Of a stretch of DNA of 64,000 nucleotides, positions 51,306 to 59,986 are shown piece by piece. The notes under the pieces are model-generated. The model was not told the DNA's origin. It worked only from the letters and a program-made list of their open reading frames with translations, and did no database searches. The stretch spans positions 372,001 through 436,000 of the forward strand of contig CANNFM010000001.1 in the NCBI GenBank assembly GCA_947503835.1, written 5' to 3'. The stretch is from an uncultured Aquimarina sp. Its GTDB lineage: Bacteria > Bacteroidota > Bacteroidia > Flavobacteriales > Flavobacteriaceae. The position numbers were made by a program, and so were the translations under genes. Each line of letters begins with the position of its first letter. Within the stretch, counting starts at the first letter, position 1.

Positions 51306-51908
51306 TTACCAACTCTCCCATTTTTCGACTTCTATCTTGTTTTTGCAATATCTGGGAATAATCTCACCACTAATCATTATTTGATCTTGTTCATTAACCT
51401 TTGTTTGCATATTCACCAATTGATTCGAACCATTAATCAATACTTTTTTTTCTTTCAATAACTCTTTCTGTTTAGTTTTAGAAAATCCGGTAAGTTTTAG
51501 GTATTGCTCCAAGGTTATCTCGACTCCATATGGGCAATAATAATGACGATCCAACAGCTTAACAATCTTAGTAATCACCATATTTTCAATATCATCCATA
51601 TCTTCTTCTGTTTTAAATACTACAAACTCTTGAAGTGCTTTTCTTATTTCATTATAATCGAAAAGTAAAGGCTCCCTGGGATAATCAAAAGGCGCACACC
51701 ATATTTCATAACCAAAATGATCAATGATATTGACAGAAATACGAGCCAGGTTTTCTTCGTAAGAAGCATCTATCAATTCTTTCACCAAATGGCCAAAGCC
51801 AAACTCAACAGAATCAGATGTCTTATTGTGTACACAGATATTCTCAAAATGCTTTATTTTAAGGCTAACTGGATAATGCCTCGTCACATTTTTCCAATAG
51901 TCGTTCAT
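51306..51908 (-). CDS. Hypothetical protein, paralogue of its upstream neighbour
   Basis: 200 aa. Shares MNDYWKN...YPxSLK at the start and HYYCPxG...L.QYL..xGFS..xxK.L at the end with the 203-aa protein at 51937-52548. The end (about residues 132-185: LEQYLKLTGFSKTKQKELL, KKVLINGSNQLV, KVNEQDQIMISGEIIP) follows the pattern of an S4 RNA-binding fold (L..yL...g.s.s..k.li....V.vNG...v...D.i.v); this is only a sequence impression. Function unknown. 28 bp after the paralogue start, so co-transcribed. Confidence 0.6.
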   Translation of the reverse strand: MNDYWKNVTRHYPVSLKIKHFENICVHNKTSDSVEFGFGHLVKELIDASYEENLARISVNIIDHFGYEIWCAPFDYPREPLLFDYNEIRKALQEFVVFKTEEDMDDIENMVITKIVKLLDRHYYCPYGVEITLEQYLKLTGFSKTKQKELLKEKKVLINGSNQLVNMQTKVNEQDQIMISGEIIPRYCKNKIEVEKWESW

Positions 51909-51936
51909 AGGCTTTCTATTTTTTTAGGCTACAGCT

Positions 51937-52548
51937 TTACCAACCCCAGCGCTTACTTACTAAAATACCGTTTCTACATTTCCAGGGAATTAGATGACTA
52001 TTGACCTTTACCTTGTCTTTATCAATAGCTACTTTAGTTCTATTGTTAATATCTGCTGAACCATTAATTGTAAACTTGTGTTCAGCAAACAATTTCTTTT
52101 GACTTTTTTGTGAAAATCCTGCTTGATGCAGATATTGTTGTAAAGAAATTTTTTGTCCAAAATTACATGGACAGTAATAGTGTTTTTTAAGGAAATTTAC
52201 CAGATGCGTAATTCTGTTATTATCCATGGATTGATCGTTGTATGAATTGATATACGAAAGTAATTCTTGAAAGGCACTTTGTATTTCAATATAATCAAAC
52301 CATACCGCTAATTCCTCCTCATCTGTAAACCCCGTGTCATACAATTCTTTACAAAAATGGTTAAAAGTACTTACCGATTTTGCTGAAAGAGTATATTCAT
52401 AATCAATACTTAGTAATTCCTCAACGAAGAAACAGTATCCGAATTCTATACACTCCTGTTCATTACCTGAAGAACATTTTCCCCTATCATGGTATACTTT
52501 CAGGCTAATTGGATAGTTCCTCGGCTTATTTTTCCAATAATCGTTCAT
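51937..52548 (-). CDS. Hypothetical protein, paralogue of its downstream neighbour
   Basis: 203 aa, cytoplasmic, tandem paralogue of the 200-aa protein. Shared features: MNDYWKN start, HYYCP motif (about residue 135), and an S4-like C-terminal pattern (SLQQYLHQAGFSQKSQKKLF, HKFTINGSADI, KVAIDKDKVKVNSHLIPW). Both end with aromatic W residues (KRWGW, KWESW). Sequence between is diverged. Tandem diverged copies are common among immunity genes, but no toxin is seen. Starts 20 bp after the stop of the LRR gene at 52569. Confidence 0.6.
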   Translation of the reverse strand: MNDYWKNKPRNYPISLKVYHDRGKCSSGNEQECIEFGYCFFVEELLSIDYEYTLSAKSVSTFNHFCKELYDTGFTDEEELAVWFDYIEIQSAFQELLSYINSYNDQSMDNNRITHLVNFLKKHYYCPCNFGQKISLQQYLHQAGFSQKSQKKLFAEHKFTINGSADINNRTKVAIDKDKVKVNSHLIPWKCRNGILVSKRWGW

Positions 52549-52568
52549 GTCATGAAATGTTTATTTAC

Positions 52569-53765
52569 CTAATTCTGCAACCTCGTCTTAATGACTGCAC
52601 CAGATTGTTTGCGGATTTCATTGGTAACCCTGATACCAGAACCAGTTACATCTACCATATAAAGTTTTGGCAACATATCAATATTCTCCAGTTTTTCAAC
52701 TTGGTCACAGCAACACAAAGAGAGGAGGTCCAACTGTAGCAAATTTTCCAGATTTTCTATTTTTTTAATCGTTGTGAAGCTTAACTCTAATCTTTCGAGC
52801 TGTAGACATCCTTGCAGGTTCTCGATTTTACTAATTTTATTGTGATCTAAATATAGGAAGCTAAGGTTTATCAATGCATCCAGATTCTCAATCTTTTTAA
52901 TTTTATTTCTTCCCAAATCCAAATTTGAGAGGCTTTGTAGAGCATCCAGATTCTCAATTTTTTCTATGATATTGTCAGATAAGTGCAAATGACGTAAACC
53001 CGTTAATCCATCTAGTCCCTGAATGCGATTGATCTTGTTTCCATAAGCGTACAATACATTTAACTGATCCTTTTCTTCCAAACCAGTAATCGTTTCGATA
53101 TCATTATTGCTAATATCCAACATTTCCAATTTTGTAAGTGGTCGCAACTCTGCTAATTCCTGAATCTGATTTTCCTGAAGATATACCATTTTTAGGTTCT
53201 TCAATTTTCTAAGTCCTTCAATATTTGTAAGCGCATTTTTTGATATATCAAGTTCTTCTAAGCTTGTTAGAGATGCAAGGGGCTCTATTTGCTCAATGTA
53301 ATTCTCGCTCAAATCAATATTGGTTAGCTTTTTTAATGCGGAAAGGTTCTCTATCTTTTTTATTCGGTTTCCCGAAAGGCTTAGTGTCGTTAAATATGAT
53401 AATTGATCCAGTCCTTCCATCTTTCTTATCTTGTTATTGGATACATGAAGTGCAGTAAGGTTTTTTAATGAGGAAAGGTTTTTTATCTTTTTGATCGAGT
53501 TTCCTATCAAATTAAGACTTTCAAGCTTAGTCAGGGTATTCAGACCCTCAATTTTTTTTATGTGGTTTCCTCTCAGGTTTAACTCCTTCAGATGTACCAA
53601 CCCATCCAACCCTTCTATTTTGTCAATATAATTATCAGACAGGTCTAGAATTTCCAGATTCTTGAATTGTGTCAGATCCGGAACTTTTTTTAACCCGCTA
53701 TACCCCAGGTATAACTCTGTAGCATCTTCCCGAAATACTTTTCCTTGTATGTTTATGGTAGCCAT
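52569..53765 (-). CDS. SDS22-like leucine-rich-repeat protein (398 aa)
   Basis: Cytoplasmic LRR solenoid with no signal peptide. The N-cap MATINIQGKVFREDATELYL is followed by about 15 repeats of 22 residues with pattern LxxLxxLxLxxNxIxKIExL, the SDS22/internalin type. The C-terminus turns away from the consensus (VTGSGIRVTNEIRKQSGAVI). Three related LRR genes lie directly upstream. The ATG is 13 bp inside the end of the previous LRR segment. Probable protein-binding role; ligand unknown. Confidence 0.83.
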   Translation of the reverse strand: MATINIQGKVFREDATELYLGYSGLKKVPDLTQFKNLEILDLSDNYIDKIEGLDGLVHLKELNLRGNHIKKIEGLNTLTKLESLNLIGNSIKKIKNLSSLKNLTALHVSNNKIRKMEGLDQLSYLTTLSLSGNRIKKIENLSALKKLTNIDLSENYIEQIEPLASLTSLEELDISKNALTNIEGLRKLKNLKMVYLQENQIQELAELRPLTKLEMLDISNNDIETITGLEEKDQLNVLYAYGNKINRIQGLDGLTGLRHLHLSDNIIEKIENLDALQSLSNLDLGRNKIKKIENLDALINLSFLYLDHNKISKIENLQGCLQLERLELSFTTIKKIENLENLLQLDLLSLCCCDQVEKLENIDMLPKLYMVDVTGSGIRVTNEIRKQSGAVIKTRLQN

Positions 53766-54589
53766 TCGATATAATATTTAAAACCTATTTGTTCACTATC
53801 TTCCCATTCTATATTCAGATCACTGGAAAAAAGCCATTTTTTCATGCTTTTCAGTCCGTCCATTTTCTTTACTTTTTCTACCTGATTACCTTCAAAGTCG
53901 ATTTCTTCTAATTTTTGTAATCGATCTAGATTTTCTACTAGTTGTATCTGGTTACATCTCAAGGTTAGTACCTGTAAATTCAATAATGTACTCAACCCTT
54001 CCAGCTTTTTGAGATAGTTAAAATCCAGATAGAGGTGTTTGAGTTTGGTGAGGTTTTCGAGGTCTTCGATCTTACCGATCCGATTTTTAGAAAGACTCAG
54101 ATATGCCAGTTTTTTTAAATGACTGAGATTATCAATCCTGGAAATCTGATTTTCTGACAGGTCTATATGAATAAGCAAATCAAGTGTCTCAAGCCCTTCT
54201 ATCTTAGTGATAAAATTATGCCCTAAATCCAGTTGCTGAAGGTTTTTTAGGTTTTGAACCCCTTCCAACGTTATGATCTCGTTTCTATGTAGGACAAGTG
54301 TTTCCAGGTTGCTTAGTTCCTCCAGGTTTTCAATTTTTCTGATACAATTACCGGATAAATGGAGCTCTTTAAGATTTTTAAGAGAACCTACATTTTCTAT
54401 CTTCTCTATGCTATTATACGATAGGTTTAATCTGTTAAGTCCTTTTAACAAAAGGTTTTCAATTTTCACTATGCGATTTGAGGAAAGATCCAATACCTTA
54501 AGGCCAGTTAGTTCATCCAAATTTTCGATTGTTTCTATTGTATTTTGAGCCAGATAAAGTTTTTGTACTTTTTTAAGGCCTGAAATAAT
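53753..54589 (-). pseudogene. 3' part of an SDS22-like LRR gene cut by an in-frame TAG
   Basis: The frame runs on without a break from the 300-codon ORF at 54590-55492 after its TAG (54590-54592). The first codons after the stop (IISGLKKVQKLYLAQNTIET) continue the LRR in perfect register. No ATG exists near the start of this part; the first start-like codon is TTG 54520. Ten or so LRRs follow, then a non-LRR end (KWLFSSDLNIEWEDSEQIGF). It is either a nonsense-mutated 3' half, a read-through product, or a re-initiated protein from TTG 54520. Confidence 0.65.
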
Positions 54590-55492
54590 CTATGTATTCC
54601 CGATATTATTTGTTTGCAAATGCAATTCTTTTACCTGTATTGCTCCGGGGGATATTATCTCCTGAATAGCATTCTCTTTCAAGTAGACTTTTTTAAGCTT
54701 TTTTAACCCTTCGATATTTTCGATTGTGGTCAATTGGTTATTTGAAAGATTGAGCTGTTCCAGATTTTCAAGACCTTCTAAACCTTCTATTTTTTGAATG
54801 TTATTACCCTCCAGATCAAGATTTTTAAGGGTGTTTGATTTACCCAATCCGTCTATCTTCGTTATATAGTTATTGTTCAGAAAAAGGCTTTCCAGGCTTT
54901 GTAGTGTATTCAGGTTTTCGATTTTCGTAATCTTATTCCCTCTGAAACCCTGATTGTGGTAGTCATTCCAAAAGGATAGAATCTGGAGCTTAACCAAATG
55001 TTCAAGGTTTTCGATTTTCGTAATCTTATTATTATCCAGATAGAGTTCTTTTAAAGCTACTGTATTTTCTAAATTTTCAACTTTATCAATCAAACAAACA
55101 TTGAAATAAAGTACTTCAAGGTTGATAAGACCATCGAGATTCTCTATTTTATCTATTGGATTTCCCCCCAGACTAAGTGTCTTGAGGCAGGTCAATTGAT
55201 CCAGATTTGCTATTTGTCTGATCTTGTTATTGGACAGGTCCAGTATTTCTAAATTTTTCAGCTTATCCAAGTCACTGATTTTGACAAGTTCATTACCCGA
55301 CAGGTATAATTCTTTAAGGCTTAATAATTCACCAAGGCCTTTTACCTTTTCAATTTTATTCTTCGTTAAATACAGCTTTTCCAGACTTTTAAAAGCTGAA
55401 AGATCAGGCATTCGTTTCAGACGCAGACCGGACAGGTTAATAGATGTGGTATTGGTATCATATTTTTTTCCACATATCTTTACGAATTTCAT
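54590..55492 (-). CDS. SDS22-like LRR protein, likely truncated by TAG (300 aa)
   Basis: Cytoplasmic LRR protein starting MKFVKICGKKYDTNTTSINL, the N-cap shared with the genes at 52569 and 55569, then about 11 repeats of 22 residues (LxxLxLxxNxIxKIENLxxL). It ends inside a repeat: in NNIGNT-stop the TAG falls where the repeat has Glu (I-E-N-L), so GAG to TAG is the simplest origin. With the following part (53753-54589) the intact gene would have 579 codons. A 21-bp element lies 54 bp before the start. Confidence 0.8.
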   Translation of the reverse strand: MKFVKICGKKYDTNTTSINLSGLRLKRMPDLSAFKSLEKLYLTKNKIEKVKGLGELLSLKELYLSGNELVKISDLDKLKNLEILDLSNNKIRQIANLDQLTCLKTLSLGGNPIDKIENLDGLINLEVLYFNVCLIDKVENLENTVALKELYLDNNKITKIENLEHLVKLQILSFWNDYHNQGFRGNKITKIENLNTLQSLESLFLNNNYITKIDGLGKSNTLKNLDLEGNNIQKIEGLEGLENLEQLNLSNNQLTTIENIEGLKKLKKVYLKENAIQEIISPGAIQVKELHLQTNNIGNT

Positions 55493-55546
55493 AGTGCATA
55501 GGTATTTATTGATGACAAGTTATGGAAGGATGTTGTGGTAATCGTT

Positions 55547-55567
55547 CCGCTCGATAGAAGGGTACGT
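55547..55567 (-). repeat. 21-bp upstream element, copy 2
   Basis: CCGCTCGATAGAAGGGTACG and T (plus-strand reading), 54 bp before the ATG at 55492 and touching the stop of the 405-aa LRR gene. Confidence 0.7.
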
Positions 55568-55568
55568 T

Positions 55569-56786
55569 TTAGAGGCGATCTTTCTGAAAATACAAATACA
55601 ATTCATAGTTAGCTTCTTTCAGGTGACCGGGAATATCATGCTCCTCGACTTCCACAATTGGATTGTCTGCCAAATCAAGTTCATTGAGTTTACTTAATTT
55701 TTCAAGGTTCTCGATCGTTCCGATTTGATTTGCCCTTAGGCTAAGTGACTCCATATCACCTAATACATCCAAGTTTTCTATTTTCTTAATACGATTACCC
55801 GACAAGTCGAGTACTTTTAAAGGTACTAATTGAGCAAGGTTCTCTATCTTTTGGATTTCGTTTTCTCCTAGGTATAGAAACTCCAGATTAGTCAATGCAT
55901 CTAGGGTTTCTATTTTCATAATGCGGTTACCTGACAAGTCAAGCTTGTTTAAATGTAAGGATAGGGTGAGACCTTCTATCTTATGGATTTGATTTTTTGC
56001 CAGGTTTAATCGGGTTAAACTAAACAACCCATCAAGGTTTTCAATTTTTGATATCTGATTACACGACAAACCCAACACTTTGAGGGTTTTCAAATTTTTG
56101 AGATTTTCTATTTTCCTTATTTTATTATTGTCCAGTTGTAGATCTTCCAGATGGTGGAGTTCTTCAAGCCTCTCTATTGATTCGATTTGATTATGCTGTA
56201 ATTGCAATTTTCTTAGGTTCTTTAGCCCTGTCAGGTTTTCTATTGTTTTTATTTGATTGTTGCTCAAATCGAGTGTTTCCAGACCTTTGAGATATTGCAT
56301 TCCCTCAATTTTCTGGATTTTGTTTTTGTTTAATGTAAGTGATTTCAGCTTTGTTAATTCTCCAATAAGTTCAATTTTATCAATCTCATTGCGCATCAAG
56401 TTAAGCTCTTCCAGATTGGTGAGCTCGTTCAGGTTTTCAACTTTTCTGATTTTATTGGCGATTATTTTGAGTTTTTTTAGTTTGGTGAGGCTCTCCAGGT
56501 TCTCCATTTTTTCTATCTGGTTAAAATTCAGTCCGAGTTCTTCCAGATGAATTAGTGTATCCAGGCCTTCCATTTTTTTGATGTTGTTGTAAGACAAGCT
56601 TAAATACTTAAGCTTAGTCAATCCTTCCAGGTTTTCGATCTTTTCAATCTTGTTGACCTGCAATTTCAATTCTGTCAGGTTTGTAAAAGCGCTAAGGTTT
56701 GGTATTTCCTTCAGCCCTTCGTTTACCAAGTCCAGCGAAATGATATTGACATCATATTCTTTCCCTAATAATTTGATTTTTTTCAT
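55569..56786 (-). CDS. SDS22-like leucine-rich-repeat protein (405 aa)
   Basis: Same family as the LRR proteins at 52569 and 54590: N-cap MKKIKLLGKEYDVNIISLDL, then about 16 repeats of 22 residues with KIENLxxLTxLxxLxLxxN, and a C-terminal cap EVEEHDIPGHLKEANYELYL. No signal peptide, so cytoplasmic. The high similarity of tandem LRR genes at the DNA level makes recombination between them likely. No 21-bp element is in front of this copy. Function unknown. Confidence 0.83.
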   Translation of the reverse strand: MKKIKLLGKEYDVNIISLDLVNEGLKEIPNLSAFTNLTELKLQVNKIEKIENLEGLTKLKYLSLSYNNIKKMEGLDTLIHLEELGLNFNQIEKMENLESLTKLKKLKIIANKIRKVENLNELTNLEELNLMRNEIDKIELIGELTKLKSLTLNKNKIQKIEGMQYLKGLETLDLSNNQIKTIENLTGLKNLRKLQLQHNQIESIERLEELHHLEDLQLDNNKIRKIENLKNLKTLKVLGLSCNQISKIENLDGLFSLTRLNLAKNQIHKIEGLTLSLHLNKLDLSGNRIMKIETLDALTNLEFLYLGENEIQKIENLAQLVPLKVLDLSGNRIKKIENLDVLGDMESLSLRANQIGTIENLEKLSKLNELDLADNPIVEVEEHDIPGHLKEANYELYLYFQKDRL

Positions 56787-56887
56787 ATGCTATGTTTAAA
56801 ATAAAGAAAACCCAATCTCACATGACCAGATAATGGGCAACTAGTATATAAAATTGTCTTGTACTTGTTTTTTTCATGCCTGGATTT

Positions 56888-57370
56888 CTATTGACCATCA
56901 ATGTTTCGGATCATGCCATAGAGTAACTCGTGCGGTGATTTCAACAACAAAGTTGCATCCGGTTCTCCTGTACCATAACAGGGCACTTCTGTACCGTCTT
57001 CGAGGAAATACTTTACTCCAACCACTTGAGTTTTACTGAACTCTACTTCTGCCTTCCATACAGAGGCATGTGGGCCGGCTGGAAAAAACTCCGGAGAAGG
57101 TTCCTTGCATCGTTGAAAAATGGCTGGTCCATCTTCCGTATGATCTTTATAGGTATAATAATTGGCAATCGTACCATCAGGGTGATACCTTTTCGTCCAG
57201 CCATCACCATTGGTTTCTCGATAGTTTTCATGCCATAAAATCCCCTTCTTATTCCAATACTGTTCCAATCCTCTATTTTTGAAATCACCGAGTTGCCAAT
57301 ATTCTCCTTTGGGATTCCAAACGGCTTCTTTGGGTATATGGGCTGGTTTTTTTGGTGCTTTTTCTTCCAT
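56888..57370 (-). CDS. Hypothetical protein with MORN-like segments
   Basis: 160 aa, soluble. The middle has the repeated pattern of MORN/YwqK-type proteins (WNPKGEYWQLGDFKNRGLEQ, YWNKKGILWHENYRETNGDG, YHPDGTIANYYTYKDHTEDG): W/Y-x-x-x-G-x-x-W/Y with Asn and Gly turns. Such domains occur in immunity-like proteins near polymorphic toxins. The C-terminal 50 residues are unmatched. One copy of the 21-bp element lies 42 bp before the ATG. Confidence 0.65.
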   Translation of the reverse strand: MEEKAPKKPAHIPKEAVWNPKGEYWQLGDFKNRGLEQYWNKKGILWHENYRETNGDGWTKRYHPDGTIANYYTYKDHTEDGPAIFQRCKEPSPEFFPAGPHASVWKAEVEFSKTQVVGVKYFLEDGTEVPCYGTGEPDATLLLKSPHELLYGMIRNIDGQ

Positions 57371-57412
57371 CTTTTTTTGGGTAAAGTAGGGTGTTATGAT
57401 CTGGTATTCGTC

Positions 57413-57433
57413 CCGCTTGATGGAGAGGTACTT
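57413..57433 (-). repeat. 21-bp upstream element, copy 3
   Basis: CCGCTTGATGGAGAGGTACT and T (plus-strand reading), 42 bp before the ATG at 57370. Confidence 0.7.
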
Positions 57434-57560
57434 ATTTTACAACTATCCAGGTGTATCCTTCAGATCAAAATATTTCAATTGTAAAGGTGTATCTACGTTT
57501 TTCAACAAAAGAATCTTGTTTGATTTATGGTATTTATTTCGTTATTTTTTGTCGTACGTA

Positions 57561-59804
57561 CTACGAATCATCCCTTTCCAGAATTTCTTGAAAATCAATG
57601 AAGTCCCCATCAAACCAATCATCATATTGCCATTTAATATCACCACCAACAGTTAATCTTTTTGGTCTTTTATTACGTATTACCTCATTAAGTAATAGGT
57701 CTCCCCCAACTGTTAGCTGTGAGGGCAAGTACTTAATAGCTGATCCTCTTAAATTAAGGGTACCTTCAACTGTCAATCCCTTTGGCAGCTCTTCCAGTTG
57801 AGTATTCTTCAGGTTCAGGTCACCAGGCACAGAAAATCCATTCGGCAATATTCCTATAGTTGAGCACATCAGGCAAAGTTCTTTTCCTATATTCAATTGT
57901 AAAGGCAATTTATCAAGCTTGACCCCAATCAAATTAAGTTCACCACCAACGATCAAATCTTCAGGTAAATTTTCTATTTCCATGTCGCGCAAAAAAAGGT
58001 TACCTTCTACTGTTAGTCCCTTTGGTAGTTTCGTTAGGGGAGTATCACTTATGTGAAGCGAACCTTTAATCCTCATTCCGTCCGGCAATGCTGTAATTTT
58101 GCTTTGCCATAAATACAGATCTCCTTCTACCATAAGATCCTGAGGTAGTTCTGTAATCTCGGTGCGATCTAATTTGAGGTTCTTTTTAACCCTCAATTTT
58201 TTTGGTAATTGCTTGATTTTTGAACCATCCAGATTCAAAGAACCTTTTATCATTAATCCATCTGGTAGTTTTTCTATAGTAGAGTTATATAAGCTAAGAG
58301 AACCTCCTATTTCAAGCCCCTTCGGTAATGTTTTAATTTGGCTATGACTTAAGTCCAGGTTACCCCCTATCTTAAGTCCCTCTGGTAGTTCTTTGATTTG
58401 TGTGTATCTTAACCAAAGATTACCTCCGACAGAAAATCCTTCAGGTAGTTTTCTAATTTTGTAACTGCACATCAAATTTCCTTTGACCACCAGTCCATGT
58501 GGCATCTCTGTGATTAACGAGCACATTTCAAGATCACCAATAACCGTTAAATGCTCAGGTAATTTTTTGATTTGGGTATTAACAAAACACAGGGACCCCA
58601 TCACTAGCCTTAGTCCTGTTGGCAATGATTGGATGGGGGTATTACTCAAATCCAAACCATGATGTATACACGTTAGATTCGCTGGCAATTCCTTAATTGA
58701 AGTATAGCTCAGGGAAAGGTTTCCTCCGATAAACGTGTCTTCAGGATATTTTTCTATTGATGAAGAATCCAACTTCAGGTCACCTCCTACTATTAATCCA
58801 TTGGGTAGTTTGGTGATAGAAGTACTGTATAGGTTCAGATCACCATCGACCATTAGCCTCTCTGGTAGTTCTGTAATAGATGAGGATGACAAATCCAGGC
58901 TACTCCCTACTTTTAATCCATCCGGAAGTTTTTTAACCACACGTGCCTGTTTTAACAGAAAATCTCCTACTACTACGAGGTTTTTAGGTAATTCCTTGAC
59001 AAAGGAATGGTCAAGGTCAAAAGTTCCTTTGACGATCAATCCCTGAGGAAGTTCTCTGAGTCTACAAATCAAATCCCCATTGACCACAAAGTCCTTGGGT
59101 AGTTTTACGTGCCTATCCATGTAGAGGGATTTTCCTACTTTCACCCCCAATGGTATCTCGCTAATTTTCGTTAGCGTCAAGTCAATTGACCCCCCTACCG
59201 TTAAATCTTCAGGTAAGACTCGTACACATGACTTCCTCAAATTGAGTGAATTTCGGATAACCAATCCTTCGGGTAGCTTTTCAACGCTTGAAGAGCTCAA
59301 GTCGATATCTCCCCAAACTACTATTCCCAACGGTAACTCTTTAATATGTGTGTATCCTAAACAGAGATTACCTCTCACAAATAGATCATCTGGTAGTTTT
59401 TTAATTTGAGTGCGGCATAGATTAAGCGACCCTCCTACTGTCAAGCCTTTGGGTAAGGTACGAATTGAGCTATTTTTTAAAATCAAGTCTCCTCCAACTG
59501 TTAATCCTTTTGGTAACTCAAGGACTGAACTGCTATAGAGACACAGGTTTTTCCCTACTGTCAAATGGTCTGGCAATTGTTTAATTTGAGTATATCTCAG
59601 ATCGCAGGAACCTCGTACCATTAGTTTTTTTGGGAACTCTGTTATCGTGGTTCCGTACAAGTTGAGGTTGCCTTCTACTGTTAATATGAGTGGTAGCCTT
59701 TGAATTGCTGTCATTCTTAAGTCAAGATCACCTTCCACGATCACCTCCTGCTCATGTAAGGTGTGTTCAATACCATTTTCTTTTAAAAATTGTAGTACTT
59801 CCAT
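57561..59804 (-). CDS. Solenoid protein of 20-residue LP-type repeats (747 aa)
   Basis: Nearly the whole length is about 34 tandem repeats of 20 residues, consensus GxLxLxxTxIxxLPxGLxVG, a short bacterial LRR type (as in IpaH/YopM LRRs, but with a VxGxLxL strand). There is no signal peptide, catalytic domain or E3 ligase part, so this is a pure cytoplasmic solenoid. The DNA encoding it is strongly repetitive. Start MEVLQFLKENGIEHTLHEQE lies 76 bp after a 21-bp element. It adds to the LRR-rich array but belongs to a different repeat class from the SDS22-like genes. Confidence 0.8.
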   Translation of the reverse strand: MEVLQFLKENGIEHTLHEQEVIVEGDLDLRMTAIQRLPLILTVEGNLNLYGTTITEFPKKLMVRGSCDLRYTQIKQLPDHLTVGKNLCLYSSSVLELPKGLTVGGDLILKNSSIRTLPKGLTVGGSLNLCRTQIKKLPDDLFVRGNLCLGYTHIKELPLGIVVWGDIDLSSSSVEKLPEGLVIRNSLNLRKSCVRVLPEDLTVGGSIDLTLTKISEIPLGVKVGKSLYMDRHVKLPKDFVVNGDLICRLRELPQGLIVKGTFDLDHSFVKELPKNLVVVGDFLLKQARVVKKLPDGLKVGSSLDLSSSSITELPERLMVDGDLNLYSTSITKLPNGLIVGGDLKLDSSSIEKYPEDTFIGGNLSLSYTSIKELPANLTCIHHGLDLSNTPIQSLPTGLRLVMGSLCFVNTQIKKLPEHLTVIGDLEMCSLITEMPHGLVVKGNLMCSYKIRKLPEGFSVGGNLWLRYTQIKELPEGLKIGGNLDLSHSQIKTLPKGLEIGGSLSLYNSTIEKLPDGLMIKGSLNLDGSKIKQLPKKLRVKKNLKLDRTEITELPQDLMVEGDLYLWQSKITALPDGMRIKGSLHISDTPLTKLPKGLTVEGNLFLRDMEIENLPEDLIVGGELNLIGVKLDKLPLQLNIGKELCLMCSTIGILPNGFSVPGDLNLKNTQLEELPKGLTVEGTLNLRGSAIKYLPSQLTVGGDLLLNEVIRNKRPKRLTVGGDIKWQYDDWFDGDFIDFQEILERDDS

Positions 59805-59880
59805 TTTGATCTTAGTTTTAACTTCTAAATTCCTAATCAGATGTTATGCTAATGTATGTGGTCGTGGTTGATCATTCGCC

Positions 59881-59901
59881 CCGTTCGATGGAAGGGTACT
59901 T
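59881..59901 (-). repeat. 21-bp upstream element, copy 4
   Basis: CCGTTCGATGGAAGGGTACT and T (plus-strand reading), 76 bp before the ATG at 59804. Confidence 0.7.
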
Positions 59902-59986
59902 GTTTGGTTTCTTACAAACCTACCTCACAGTAGGCAGGGCTCACAGGATAGAAAGAGAGATCTACATTATACCTGAATGCTGAAGG

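Noticed and set aside
52569..56786. Regular DNA repeats as a CRISPR array
   Set aside because: The 66-bp periodicity is coding LRR sequence; no identical repeats with unique spacers.
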